This document shows positions 10,886 to 24,132 of a DNA stretch of 64,000 bases, in pieces. The position numbers were made by a program, and so were the translations under genes. The notes under the pieces were generated by a model. That model worked only from the letters and a program-made list of their open reading frames with translations. It had not been told where the DNA came from and searched no databases. The DNA is from Telopea speciosissima (taxonomy: Eukaryota; Streptophyta; Magnoliopsida; Proteales; Proteaceae), in NCBI RefSeq assembly GCF_018873765.1, contig NC_057925.1, positions 19,665,568-19,729,567 on the forward strand, written 5' to 3'. How positions within the stretch are numbered: the stretch's first letter is position 1; every line of letters begins with the position of its first letter.

Positions 10886-12746
10886 GGCTTGTAATTTGGA
10901 TGTTATGTGCTCTACACGTTTCAATAAATAGTTTTGCTCTTTACCAACAAAAATAAAATATTGCATAGCTGTTCATAAAACCTTGTAATTCTCAAAATTC
11001 AGACCCGAATCCAACATCATTCTACTGCCAAACGGACAGCATTTCAGTACATACAAGACAATATTGCAAACATGTACAAAAGACAACCGTACTCTTAAAC
11101 GAATCCAAACATAACTACATCAAATCCAACATCATGTACTAATATTAAATTATACATCATTAAATATCAATAGATCACTTGATTAAACACCCAACGTAGA
11201 CATCAAATTGTTCCAATTAAAATCCATCTAATACGGTACAAGTTACTGTTCTAGACACATTAAATCAAACAATATACAACTTTTGTGTTACCACCCCATT
11301 AAAATGTCAATACATGAGCAACAGATATATCACCAACATCTCCCAATCTTCTCTACTTCCCCTACAACATGACTCAATTCTTTTTCTTCAGCTCAACCGC
11401 GCTGAAGGCATCAAACACTTCTTTTAACATTCTTGTTTGATTTTTTGAGCCCTTAATCGCTGCTCTAAAATATCCTTTCATAAACTCATTTGAAGCCAAA
11501 GGACCTTCAGACGTGGGTGTCTCTGTGCAATCAACTGAACTACACTTCTGTTAGGTAGAAGGAGCTTCATACTTGGAGGTTTCATCTTCTATCCAAGCAA
11601 ACTTTCCACACCCTTTATCCGCAACCTGTAGTTTAATTCAAATAATGTTAGAAAAAACACAAAACAACTTTATTTGTTATAAAGGACATACAAATATACA
11701 AGTTGGTATAGTATTCATACCGATTTTGATTTGGGGCAACACCAGAACACCCGACCTTTACTTCTTTCACTCTTTGAAGTTCTAACCTTACATTGTCTAT
11801 TTTCACATTCGCATAATCTAAATTGATCTACCCACAACAAGAATTGGCATTCTTATGTACATTTGTAAAATTCTCTACCTCTATTTTTTTCAAACCTACA
11901 AACTTCAATCTTACAACTGTTACTGCATAATTCACAAGTAGCAACGTTATTCATAGTATTAGTAGAAACCATCTGGTGAATTGATTAAAACAAAAAAGAT
12001 GAATTATTTCAAGCAAAATCAATGAGATAGAATAATTTTAATCAAAACAAGCTGTTCCAAATACAAATACCTCTACAAATAGAAAACCACATGGAATTAC
12101 CAAATTCAAGGCCATAGTATTAAGGGTGAGACCTAAAATTCATGATGACCCAGGTGCATTACCTCTTCATGATCACCCAGCGATGACAGTGATCCAATTT
12201 TTTTATTTTTTTTTTAATGATTATATCTGAGCTTGCAGAGAATAGGTTTACAGGGGAAGAGAGAGAGGAAGACAAAGTGGAGGAAGAAGACGTGAGATGG
12301 GTTTAAATTTCAAAAACAATAATTCATTGTACATAGACCTATACTTGTGGAGTTATCAAGTTTTTTAATTAATTGAATTTACTTTGTGTAGACGCTGAAT
12401 TTTGGCACCTTGGAAGTGTGACTCGACGATGATGATCAAAGCCTGACTAGCTTGCGTGGTGACCAAATGGTAGCAAATTATCAATTTACCCTTACCCCAC
12501 TTTTTGAAACCAGACTGTTCGTCCGTTGTACCTACAGTTTGCAGAAATCTAGAAACTGTGAGTAATCTTTTCCAGTCTTTTTCTACAACACTTCTCCATT
12601 CTTCTTCCAACTTCGTCTTTTCTTTTATTTTCTTTACTCTCCAATTTGCTACATAACATCAAAATTGACCAACAATTCCATCCCTGATAATCTCTTCTCA
12701 AACCCCACTGCCCAGCCTAAACATAACCCTTCAAGTTTAGCCCCAC
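10886..12746. other. Intergenic, no gene recognised
   Basis: AT-rich with no ORF showing family resemblance. A polypyrimidine/purine stretch near 12230-12300 and short open frames are the only structure seen. Confidence 0.4.
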
Positions 12747-12857
12747 CATAGTTGTCAAGGCGACGCCTACGTGGGTACTTTGGACGCCTTGTTGTTGGTG
12801 CCTTGCATCTAGGCTCCCTCCAATGCCTTGGGTTGCCTAGATGCCGTGACAACTATG
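12747..12857. mobile_element. Short foldback MITE-like element
   Basis: The left end CATAGTTGTCAAGGCG and the right end GCCGTGACAACTATG are inverted repeats. Inner GCCTA and GGTTGCCTAG blocks continue the imperfect pairing. At about 111 bp it matches the widespread plant repeat family that begins ATAGTTGTCAAGGCG. No clear target duplication is seen, and it encodes nothing. Confidence 0.7.
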
Positions 12858-14370
12858 AGGTCCACCCTAGCCGACCTGTCTCTTCTTTTTTTTGGGGGGG
12901 GGGGGTTGTTTTCTATGTTTCTAATGAAATTTGTCTTTAGGGAAAAAAATATCCTCTTTCCTTGGGGTTTTGAAAGAGTTGAATGGTAAATTTGTCAGCT
13001 AAGACACCACTACAAATAGTGGAGTACTATTATAAAATTTGGATTTAAGGACCGCATGTTATAAATTCCCTTAACTTATTTGTACAATAACATCTACCTC
13101 AATATCAGCATCATCAATCTCTTTCCCAATACTTAAGTATCATAGTCTCCAGTCACTTCACATCTTTTCATAAACTAAACAGAAGAATTCATCCATGTGA
13201 TTCAAGTTTCATACATCAACAAATATTCTTCTCATTTCCTACTAAAATTCTCTATGGCAACAAAAAATGGTTGCCATCAATGTTTTGAAACCCAGCCAGC
13301 TCAATTACCATTATGGAGACCAGGTGGCAGGTTACTGGGTTGGCCAGCAGATCAACTGGCGGGTTGGAAAATTCTATGTTCAGACAATAAGTAGATTTAT
13401 AAATTGATATAAATAAAACAAAGGAATTAGTTATAAAGATATGAGATTTCTTGCAGTAGTAAAACATTAAAATGCATCTACTATGACATCAAGCATTCAA
13501 GAAACATAAAGATAATATTTTCTTCTCATTTTTTTATGTAAAGGAAATATATATATCCAATGATATAACGGAAGATTTCCTTGTAGTGGGTAGATAATAG
13601 TTTGACTGGTTGAATCACCAGTTCAACCAACCTTGAAAGAATCTTCAAAATCTTAATGGGTTTGGCTAAAGATAAATTCATCAAAGATGATCTCCCTGTT
13701 TTAGGGGGGTAGGTTGTGGGTCAACCAGTCAACCTGCCAGTCCTGGTGGGATCTTAGAACACTGGTTTCCAAAGTAATAGAAATGTCTGAAAATTCATAT
13801 CTATAGATTCCAAGGGAGCAACAGTTATGCCTGCAACAAAGATTCATCTAAGTGACAGGTCACTGAGTTATAGAAATCTTTATCAAAGCACATTAACACA
13901 AAGAGTTCCTTCCCCCCCCCCCCAGCCCACCCAAAAAAAATGTTTGACTTAAAAGACAGTTTCCAACATAGAGACCACATCTTCCCACTCTTACCAAAGA
14001 AATGCTTGCAATCATCCCATTGGACGCATATGAGGAACAGAGAACTAATTAATTTACCATTAATAGAAACATCACACAGTTGCTTTGGAAATAAGGTAAC
14101 AAAGAGCTCTATCCTTGTCATCTCACTGAAATGAACAGGCTACATAAATATAGGACTCCAAAGGAAATTCTAGCACAAAAGCAAAAATTCTCACCTAAAA
14201 ATGGAACAACCAAAGCAGGCAATGTATCCAGGAATTTATATATTCTGGCAAAAGAGCACACAAGGATAAATATTTAGACATCATAAATCACCTCAGAATA
14301 AACTTTTCTTAACGAATTCAAAAACAGGGTTTTTTACATCGAAGGAACTCATAAAAGAGATAAATCTCAC
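12858..14370. other. Intergenic with homopolymer G/C runs
   Basis: G run at about 12894-12905 and C run at about 13911-13923. Around 13270-13765 there are CCAGTTCAACCAACC- and GGTTGG-type words typical of old plant MITEs, but no clean ends. No gene is recognised. Confidence 0.4.
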
Positions 14371-14477
14371 CTGTAACCAGAAGCAATCCAGACGGAAGTT
14401 GCTTCAAGAAAACAACCCTTTTCCCCTTAAACCTCCCAACAAGGATAATCAAAATCGTTCCAGGTGCAATACTCGAC
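14371..14477 (-). pseudogene. RPL6-like: Single exon of 60S ribosomal protein L6 (eL6)
   Basis: On the minus strand, an acceptor (TTTTAG) at 14478 is followed by a frame reading [14 protein letters not shown] and then [20 protein letters not shown]. This is the signature core of eukaryotic ribosomal protein eL6. It ends with a donor (ACAG|GTGAGA, 14370). The exon itself is open. Neither the following GPFKINGVPLRRV-type segment nor the upstream exons can be found nearby, so this is a lone exon with intact splice borders. It is most likely a captured or orphaned fragment. Confidence 0.8.
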
Positions 14478-14687
14478 CTAAAACGTAAGAAACAGGAAAA
14501 AGTAATTAAATGGACAACTCTTAAAAACAGAAGAGTCAATTTTATAATGCAAAAAATGAGAAAATGAGAGAAAGAAACTGAGAACTACAGTTGAAACCCT
14601 AGTTATATGAACAATGATTTCAAATAAAGGAACAAAGATCGACAGGAGTGGGATAGATGTCTAACCTTCACAGTATACCGACATTTT

Positions 14688-14973
14688 AAAGTGATCAACT
14701 GAAGGATAGCCTGAAAATGGATTGTCGGAAAACACAAATTGCAAGCTTCGTCCCCAAAATTCGCGTGCTTCGTCCTTCAAAATTCCTTTTTTTCCCTCTT
14801 TTGAATATAATTCCCTCCGATTTACTGAGATTTTAAGGTGATCAATCCATCCATCGCCTGAAAATGGATTTTCGGAATCACAGATCGCGAGCTTCGTCCT
14901 CTAAATTTTGCGAACTTCGTCCTGAAGATAGATTCCCCTTTTTTTTCTTTTTCTTTTCAATATAATTCCCTCC
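14688..14973. repeat. Tandem duplication, about 140 bp unit
   Basis: Copy 1 (14688-14822) and copy 2 (14826-14973) share GCCTGAAAATGGATT, CGGAA, GCGTGCTTCGTCCT or the equivalent GCGAACTTCGTCCT, and the ending AATATAATTCCCTCCG. Confidence 0.8.
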
Positions 14974-15141
14974 GGTATTTCTGGTAAAGGGTATGTTTTT
15001 TTTATTATTTGTAACCGGTTAACTAAGTTTAAAATGCCAATTTCCTTGTCAATGTTTTGAACGGTTACGATAATAGGATAGATCTCAACGGCTCAGATTC
15101 ATCCGTTGAGTTTAGTGTTGCGTTTAAGATTCATCCCTGGT

Positions 15142-16749
15142 AGTTGACACACACACATTATGATGCGGTGAGTCAAATCCATAACTCCAAGATATCCTAG
15201 GGGACTCCAGTGATGGATCATGTAATGAAAATGATCAATCTGTTTGAAATTTTGAAATCCATGGGGATTGATTTCAGCCTGCGATACAAGACCGATGTGA
15301 TCTTAGTATCACTTACTTCTGCCTATGCACCTTTTAGGATGTCCTGCAAGATGTCCGAGAAGGAGATGGAGCTCACCAAGCTTACTAATGCACTGGAAGA
15401 GGCTGAAGCGTCCTTGAAAAAGGACAAGGCTGAGGTCAATGCAGCTAAGGCAAGGCCTTCTTCAGGTGGGAAGAAGAAGAAAAAGGAAAGTAACGATAAG
15501 ACCCTGAAAACCAAGGGTGGGAAGCCTGGCAATAAAGGCAAAGGCAAGTGCTTCTATTGCAAGAAGGAGGGTCACTGGAAAAGAAACTGTCGTGCTTACC
15601 TGGCTACTGTGAAAGACAAGAAGCCGGATGAAGCAGAGGCTGCTAAAGAAGGCACATATGATGTTTACGTTCTTTGCGAGCCTAATTTGTCTTTTGAACC
15701 GACCAATTCTTGGTTGGTGGATAATGGATCCACTATTCACATTTGCAATAATTTGCAAGGGTTCAAGGAGACAAGGAACCTGGAAAGAAATGAGGTGCGT
15801 CTTCGGATGGGCACTAGAGCTGAGACCATGGCAATGACTGTGGGAGTTTTTATTTTAAATTTTAGTTCTGCTAGTTTAGTTTTAAAGGATTGCTATTATG
15901 TACCATCTTTTAAGAGGAAGATAATTCCAGTTTCAAAACTTGTTTTGAACAGATATAGTTTTTCCTTTAATTCTAAGTTGACTATTCATTTTAATGATTC
16001 CTTTGTGGCATTCGGTTATATGCAAAAGTGGTTTGTATTTTCTAGATTGTCCTATTAGAACGAATGTTGTTTCAAATGTTGATTTGAAATGAAAAGCAGC
16101 TCCAGTGAACTCAACATACCTGTGGTATCTAAGATTAGGTTACATTAACTTGGACCGAATCAATAGATTGGTGAGGGATGGTCCCTTAGAGAGTCTGAGG
16201 GTGGAACCATTCCCCACCTGTGAGTCATGCCTTCAGGGCAAAATGACCAAGAAACCCTTTAGCAATAAAGGTACTAGAGCCACAGATTTATTGGAGTTGA
16301 TACACACTGACGTGTGTAGACCCCTAAACATACAAGCAAGGTATGGGTATGAGTAATTTATCACATTCAACGATGATTACTCTAGATATGGTTACATATA
16401 CTTGATGCGTAGAAAATCGGAGGCCTTCGATAAATTCAAATAATTCCAAGCCGAGGTCGAAAGACAGCTCGACAAATGCATCAAGTCCTTACGATCAGAT
16501 CGTGGAGGGGATTATCTATCGGATGAATTTAAAGATTATCTCATATCACAAGGGATAGTTAGTCAACTAACTAATCCTGGTACACCACAATAAAATGGTG
16601 TATTCGAACGACGCAATCGGACCCTGTTGGATATGGTCCGGACGATGCTCACTTATAGTGAGCTACCACTCTCTTTCTGGGGGTACGCATTAGAAACAGC
16701 GATATATATCTTGAATAGGGTTCCATCCAAGTCTGTAGCCAAGACACAC
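15142..16749 (+). pseudogene. Copia unit 1: gag 3' part, protease, partial integrase
   Basis: Starts inside gag (homologous to unit 3 from about 21680). An open frame at 15210-16058 holds the gag coiled region, a Lys-rich stretch, an intact zinc knuckle (CFYCKKEGHWKRNC) and the protease segment. The active-site triplet there reads LVDNGST (15715-15735), so D-S-G has become D-N-G. A frameshift near 16028 is followed by the GAG-pre-integrase zinc region. Both His ligands there are Tyr (LWYLRLGYIN), while the Cys pair (CESC) is kept. The DDE integrase core contains stops near 16354, 16441 and 16591. The copy ends abruptly after AKTH, fused to the LTR. Non-functional. Confidence 0.9.
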
Positions 16750-17593
16750 TATTAGATTCTGCTTCTTCACCAAGCAAAGGACTCTGAGATAAATAGATAA
16801 AGCCAATCTGAGATAAACAGATAAAGCCTATCTGAGATAAACAAATAGAGGCTATCTGTGATAAACAGATAGAGCAAATCAGAAGAAAGAGTATCAGACT
16901 CTCATAGGGATTCTTCCAATCTCGGTTTTGGAAACCCTCTATAAATAGAAGCCAAAATGCAGGAGGGGAGGCAGGCTTCCACGATCTTCACAGCCACCCC
17001 CTCCCACGGTTTTGGCTCTCCTTCTCTCTCTCTTGTGATTTCTTCTTCTTGCTCTCTCTTTTTGAGAGCTAGGGTTTTAGGAACCCAGATCTGGTTGGAG
17101 AAATATTCGAATTGGCTTGGAGAACCTTGGTAGCACCATTGGAGGTTCAGATCTATCTGCTTGGAGTGCTTCTTAGAGGAAGAACCACTATCTATTGGAG
17201 GAGCAATACTTGAGGCTCACCAGGTTAACAGTTCTTGATTAATTCCTTTAGTTTTTATTATTTAATATTTATGGGATGTGAAAGAAACTCGAATCGATTA
17301 TTTTCCGCTGTGCATTCAAGTATGGGATGGATCCCTCTTGCCATGTGATGGACTAGAGATGAATTTCTCGGTCCCTATTGTGATAATTAATTTTATCAGA
17401 CACAATAGGGAAGGAGAAACGCTAATAGGGATGCACCAGGGTTCCCATGGGCGAGCATGAGAAATCCTAAAATTTCATGGGGCACCCATGGGACACTATG
17501 GGATAACCCTGGGCGTGCAAAATCCTAATTTTTCTGTATATTGGTTTTCCTAGGGAACCATGGTTTTTCCCTGGACCGTTGTTTTGACTAATA
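16750..17593 (+). repeat. Copia LTR 1 (5'-truncated)
   Basis: 844 bp, homologous to the last 844 bp of the full LTR at 30407-32145. TATA box TATAAATA at 16940. Ends GACTAATA (CA to TA change). The PBS begins 3 bp later (TGGTATCAGAGCC, 17597). Confidence 0.85.
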
Positions 17594-18819
17594 GTGTGGT
17601 ATCAGAGCCACCTTTCCCACCCATGAATATTAAATAATTAATAGTTTAATATGATTATCATGAGTGGGATGCAAGTTGGCACATGGGAGGTTAAATTATG
17701 GTTGTTGTAACAACCTTCCTATGTGCACATAGGTAGTTACAAGGTTGTTAGTGTAACAACCTACTCATGTGATGATGGATTTGATTATTATTTTAATATT
17801 TTCAATTATTGAAACATATATCCATACAAGATGTGATGATTATTTTTTTTTTTTTTAATTTTAATCATGTATGTGGGGGAGCGCACACTGCCAAGCCTCT
17901 ATGTACGCCCCTCCCCCTTTTTTCCTGCCCATTAGTTCTGCTAGTTTAGTTTTAAAGGATTGCTATTATGTACCATCTTTTAAGAGGAAGATAATTCCAG
18001 TTTCAAAACTTGTTTTGAACAGATATAGTTTTTCCTTTAATTCTAAGTTGACTATTCATTTTAATGATTCCTTTGTGGCATTCGGTTATATGCAAAAGTG
18101 GTTTGTATTTTCTAGATTGTCCTATTAGAACGAATGTTGTTTCGAATATTGATTTGAAATGAAAAGCAGCTCCAGTGAACTCAACATACCTGTGGTATCT
18201 AAGATTAGGTTACATTAACTTGGACCGAATCAATAGATTGGTGAGGGATGGTCCCTTAGAGAGTCTGAGGGTGGAACCATTCCCCACCTGTGAGTCATGC
18301 CTTCAGGGCAAAATGACCAAGAAACCCTTTAGCAATAAAGGTACTAGAGCCACAGATTTATTGGAGTTGATACACACTGACGTGTGTAGACCCCTAAACA
18401 TACAAGCAAGGTATGGGTATGAGTAATTTATCACATTCAACGATGATTACTCTAGATATGGTTACATATACTTGATGCGTTGAAAATCGGAGGCCTTCGA
18501 TAAATTCAAATAATTCCAAGCCGAGGTCGAAAGACAGCTCGACAAATGCATCAAGTCCTTACGATCAGATCGTGGAGGGGATTATCTATCGGATGAATTT
18601 AAAGATTATCTCATATCACAAGGGATAGTTAGTCAACTAACTAATCCTGGCACACCACAATAAAATGGTGTATTCGAACGACGCAATCGGACCCTGTTGG
18701 ATATGGTCCGGACGATGCTCACTTATAGTGAGCTACCACTCTCTTTCTGGGGGTACGCATTAGAAACAACGATATATATCTTGAATAGGGTTCCATCCAA
18801 GTCTGTAGCCAAGACACAC
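17594..18819 (+). pseudogene. Copia unit 2: leader joined to protease/integrase fragment
   Basis: The PBS (17597) and the first 340 bp of the leader run into a deletion join at about 17933 (CCTGCCCATT|AGTTCTGC). This removes the rest of the leader, gag and the protease active site. From 17934 to 18819 the sequence matches unit 1 (15864-16749) at a constant offset of 2070 bp with only a handful of substitutions. It carries the same His-to-Tyr changes and the same integrase stops. It therefore arose by a recent duplication of the unit 1 type. Confidence 0.9.
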
Positions 18820-19663
18820 TATTAGATTCTGCTTCTTCACCAAGCAAAGGACTCTGAGATAAATAGATAAAGCCAATCTGAGATAAACAGATAAAGCCTA
18901 TCCGAGATAAACAAATAGAGGCTATCTCGTGATAAAGCAGATAGAGCAAATCGAAGAAAGAGTATCGACTCTCATAGGGATTCTTCCAATCTCGGTTCTG
19001 GAAACCCTCTATAAATAGAAGCCAAAATGCAGGAGGGGAGACAGGCTTCCACGATCTTCACAGCTACCCCCTCCCACGGTTTTGGCTCTCCTTCTCTCTC
19101 TCTTGTGATTTCTTCTTCTTGCTCTCTCTTTTTGAGAGCTAGGGTTTTAGGAACCCAGATCTGGTTGGAGAAATATTCGAATTGGCTTGGAGAACCTTGG
19201 TAGCACCATTGGAGGTTCAGATCTATCTGCTTGGAGTGCTTCTTAGAGGAAGAACCACTATCTATTGGAGGAGCAACACTTGAGGCTCACCAGGTTAACA
19301 GTTCTTGATTAATTCCTTTAGTTTTTATTATTTAATATTTATGGGATGCGAAAGAAACTCGAATCGATTATTTTCCGCTGTGCATTCAAGTATGGGATGG
19401 ATCCCTCTTGCCATGTGATGGACTAGAGATGAATTTCTCGCTCCCTGTTGTGATAATTAATTTTATGGGACACAATAGGGAAGGAGAAACCCTAATAGGG
19501 ATGCACCAGGGTTCCCATGGGCGATCGTGGAAAACCCTAAAATTTTATGGGGCACTCATGGGACACCATGGGATAACCCAGGGCATGCAAAACCCTAATT
19601 TTTCTGTATATTGGTTTCCCTAGAGAACCATGATTTTTCCCTGGACCGTTGTTTTGACCAACA
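18820..19663 (+). repeat. Copia LTR 2 (5'-truncated)
   Basis: About 844 bp with TATAAATA at 19010. Ends GACCAACA, with the PBS at 19667. Nearly identical to LTR 1, with small indels near 18920-18970. Confidence 0.85.
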
Positions 19664-22600
19664 GTATGGTATCAGAGCCACTTTTCCCACCCATGAATAT
19701 TAGATAATTAATGGTTTAATATGATTTTCATGAGTGGGATGCAAGTTGGCACATGGGAGGTCAAATTATGGTTGTTGTAACAACCTTCCCATATGCACAT
19801 AGATAGTTACAAGGCTGTTAGTGTAACAACCTACTCATGTGATGATGGATTTGATTATTATTTTAATATTTTCAATTATTGAAACATGTATCCATACAAG
19901 ATGTGATGATTATTTTTTTTTTTTTTAAATTTTAATCATGTATGTGGGGGAGCGCACGCTGCCAAGTCTCTATGCACGCCCCTCCCCCTTTTTCCCTGCC
20001 CATTTGCGTATTTTTTTTTTTAATGGGCTGCTGCCTACGGTGCCAGTCGCTTCTGCCTACAGTGCCAGTGGCTACTACCTGCGGGAAAACCAGAATTTTT
20101 TGTTTTAAAGGAAGAAGATGGGTGAAGGGATCCCTCCGTCCACTCACTTGCAATTAAAATATGATTTTAATTTTTGAGCTTGAATACATGTTATCACATG
20201 TGATGTGGTGGTTCAATAATTGAAGGAATCCATGTAATTTTATTGGTTTACTTGCTTTAATGCCCATGCATGAAATTATATTATGATGTGATTATGGGAA
20301 TGACATTCTAATATATAGCTGGATTGTTTATGTATGTGATACATGGGGATGGGTGGATGTGATGCTTCTCTCTCTTTCTCTCTCTCCCCCTATCTTTTTT
20401 ATGAGCAAATGTACTCCACCCCATGGGCAGCCCAAATGGTGGGATGGTTTCTCCATGCGGGGTTTCTTTATTATTATGGAAAGGAAAGTGTATAGATTTT
20501 TTTTAGGTTTCCATTATAATTTTAGAGGAGTTAGGACTCTCAGGGCATATTAATGGTGATCCACATGTGGTGCTCAAAGCTTATGGAGATGCAAATCACC
20601 TACTTTGAAGACGTGATCGGGCGGAGGAGATGATCGAGGCGTGGCATCCATGGCATGGTTGATGCACCCAAGTTATTAGTTTATTTTTATTCAGGAGGGT
20701 TTCTAAATTGCTTCTAAATAAAAATGCTGCCATCCCATAATCCCTATTAATTAATGTTGATTAATTATGAATGTTTAAATCAATCCATGTATGTGAGAAT
20801 TGATTAATCCCTCTTTATTCATAATACATGTATGATATGGACTAGTCTTAATCGGTAGACATGTCCATGGCCTCCTATTGAAGATAAATGTAGAAAGTGT
20901 GTGACATAACCCCGTATAAGCCGACAGGATATTGCTAGGACCTCTGTCACACATTTATCTATATTTACCTCTATCTAGATACGTTAGGGTATGGATAGTG
21001 AGAGGGCACTGCGACAGTGGGCCATCTTTCATTATTCCATAATTCTAACTAATGTAATAGGTAAGTACATGACTTGGGTGTATGTCAGCCGATAGGATCT
21101 GGACATGACACCCAGGTGGCCGAAAATATTGGAAGCCCAAGAGGCGGACAGCTTAGTCCACACTACCATGGTGTGTATAATGATTCCCGACAGGATAAAT
21201 TATGCATGCAAGGGTTGTAGGTATCCAATTCATCTTTTGGGTTATGAGAGAAACCCAAATCATGAAAGACCATTGATGTGTATGTGCTCAATTTATTATT
21301 TTCAATGGTTGTTAATTAGCATGTGATTTTTTATTTGTATATGTGTAGATAATTATACGATGGCTGCCATTAATTCAAACCTATTGACACTCATTAGTGA
21401 ATACAAATTTAATGGTACAAGCTATGTTGATTGATACCGGAGCGTTAAGTTGCTTCTGACTGCTGAAGGACTGTTTATAGTTCTAGATGAACAAGTTCCT
21501 CCTCAACCCGACCCGAATGATTTTGAGGTAAATGAAGAGATGCAGGAGTTCCTTATGAGGGATTCCAAAGCATCACTTTATATCCTAGGATCGTTGGAAA
21601 AGTCAATTCTGGATTCGGTAAAGGATATACGCATAGCTGGGGGTAAAATGGATAAGCTTGCTGAATTATTCAACAGGCAGTTGACACACGCACATTCTGA
21701 TGCAGTAAGTCAAATCCATAACTCCAAGATGTCCCAGGGGACTCCAGTGATGGATCATGTAATGAAAATGATCAATCTGTTTGAAAAATTGGAATCCATG
21801 GGGATTGATTTCAGCCTGCGATACAAGACCGATGTGATCTTAGCGTCACTCACTTCTGCCTATGCACCTTTTAAGATGTCCTATAAGATGTCCGAGAAGG
21901 AGATGGAGCTCACCGAGCTTGCTAATGCACTGGTAGAGGCTGAAGCGTCCTTGAAGAAGGACAAGGCTGAGGTCAATGCAACTGAGGCAAAGCCTTCTTT
22001 AGGTGGGAAGAAGAAGAAAAAGGGAAGTAAGGGTAAGACCCTGAAAACCAAGGGTGGGAGGTCTAGCAATAAAGGCAAAGGCAAGTGCTTCTATTGCAAA
22101 AAGGAAGGTCACTGGAAAAGAAACTATCGTGCTTACCTAGCTACTGTGAAAGACAAGACGCCAGATGAAACAGAGACTGCTAAAGAAGGTACATGTGATG
22201 TTTACGTTCTTTGCGAGTCTAATTTATCTTTTGAACCGACCAATTCTTGGTTGGTGGATAGTGGGTCCACTGTTCACATTTGCAATGATTTGCTCGGGTT
22301 CAAGGAGACAAGGAACCTGAAAAGAAATGAAGTGCATCTTCAGATGGGCACTGGAGCTAAGACCATGGCAATGGCTGTGGGAACTTTTATTTTAAATTTT
22401 AGTTTTGCTAGTTTAGTTTTAAAGGATTGCTATTATGTACCCTCTTTTAAGAGGAAGATAATTTCAGTTTCAAAACTTGTTTTGGACGGATATGGTTTTT
22501 CCTTTAATTCTAAGTTGACTATTCATTTTAATGATTCCTTTGTGGCATCCGGTTATATGCAAAGTGGTTTGTATTTTCTAGATTGCCCTATTAGAACGAA

Positions 22601-23285
22601 TGTTGTTTCAAATGTTGATTTGAAATGGAAAGCAGCTCTAGTGAACTCAACATACCTGTGGCATCTAAAATTAGGTCACATTAACTTGGATCGAATCAAT
22701 AGATTGGTGAGGGATGGTCCCTTAGAGAGTCTGAGGGTGGAACCATTCCCCACCTATGAGTCATGCCTTCAGGGCAAAATGACCAAGAAACCCTTTCGTA
22801 ATAAAGGTACTATAGCCACAGATTTGTTGGAGTTGATACACATTGACGTGTGTGGACCCATAAACATACAAACAAGGTATGGGTATAAGTACTTTATCAC
22901 ATTCACCGATGATTACTCTAAAACTGGTTACATATACTTGATGCGTAGGAAATCGAAGGCCTTTGATAAGTTCAAAGAATTCCAAGCTGCGATCGAAAGA
23001 CAGCTCGACAAACACGTCAAGTCCTTACGATCAGATCGTGGAGGGGAGTATCTATTGGATGAAGTTAAAGATTATCTCATATCACAAGGGATAGTTAGTT
23101 AACTAACTAATCCTGGCACACCACAACAAAATGGTGTATCTGAACGATGCAATCAGACCCTGTTGGATATGGTCCGGACGATGCTCACTTATAGTGAGCT
23201 GCCTCTCTCTTTCTGGGGGTACGCATTAGAAACAACGATGTATATCTTGAATAGGGTTCCATCCAAGTCTGTAGCCAAGACACGC
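19664..23285 (+). pseudogene. Copia unit 3: leader, gag, protease, partial integrase
   Basis: PBS at 19667. A non-coding leader of about 1.7 kb runs to the gag ATG at 21360 (MAAINSNLLTLISEYKFNGT). A Trp codon has become TGA at 21432-21434; the frame then stays open from 21450 to 23102, about 550 codons. This covers gag, a zinc knuckle missing its last Cys (CFYCKKEGHWKRNY), a protease with an intact active site (LVDSGSTVHIC), and a GAG-pre-integrase region with both His kept (LWHLKLGHIN) but the first Cys changed to Tyr (TYESC). The integrase core shows SLRSDRGGEYL. TAA at 23100 ends the frame. The integrase is truncated at 23285 and joined to the next LTR. Confidence 0.9.
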
Positions 23286-24129
23286 TATTAGATTCTGCTT
23301 CTTCACCAAGCAAAGGACTCTAAGATAAATAGATAAAGCCAATCTGAGATAAACAGATAAAGCCTATCTGAGATAAACAAATAGAGGCTATCTGTGATAA
23401 ACAGATAGAGCAAATCAGAAGAAAGAGTATCAGACTCTCACAGGGATTCTTCCCATCTGGGTTTTGGAAACCCTCTATAAATAGAAGCCAAATTGCAGGA
23501 GGGGAGGCAGGCTTCCACGATCTTCACAGCCACCCCCTCCCACAGTTTTGGCACTCCTTCTCTCTCTCTTGTGATTTCTTCTTCTTACTCTCTCTTTTTG
23601 AGAGCTAGGGTTTTAGGAACCCAGATCTGGTTGGAGAAATATTCGAATTTGCTTGGAGAACCTTGGTAGAACCATTAGAGGTTCAGATCTATCTGCTTGG
23701 AGTGCTTCTTGGAGGAAGAACCACTATCTATTGGAGGAGCAACACTTGAGGCTCACCAGGTTAGCAGTTCCTGATTAATTCCTTTAGTTTTTATTATTTA
23801 ATATTTATGGGATGCGAAAGAAACTCGAATCGATTATTTTTCACTGCGCATTCAAGTATGGGATGGATCCCTCTTGCCATGTGATGGATTAGAGATGAAT
23901 TTCTCGGTCCCTATTGTGATAATTAATTTTATCAGACACAATAGGGAAGGAGAAACTCTAATAGGGATGCACCAGGGTTCCCATGGGCGAGCATGAGAAA
24001 TCCTAAAATTTCATGGGGCACCCATGGGACACTATGGGATAACCCTGGGCGTGCAAAATCCTAATTTTTCTGTATATTGGTTTTCCTAGGGAACCATGGT
24101 TTTTCCCTGGACCGTTGTTTTGACTAACA
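23286..24129 (+). repeat. Copia LTR 3 (5'-truncated)
   Basis: 844 bp, TATAAATA at 23476, ends GACTAACA. It serves as the 5' LTR of the complete unit 4 although it lacks the first 895 bp. Confidence 0.85.
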
Positions 24130-24132
24130 GTG

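Noticed and set aside
13270-13765. A 490-bp MITE with GTTTTGAAACCCAG / GATCTTAGAACACTGG ends
   Set aside because: The ends pair only weakly and no target duplication was found. It is probably an old dispersed repeat.
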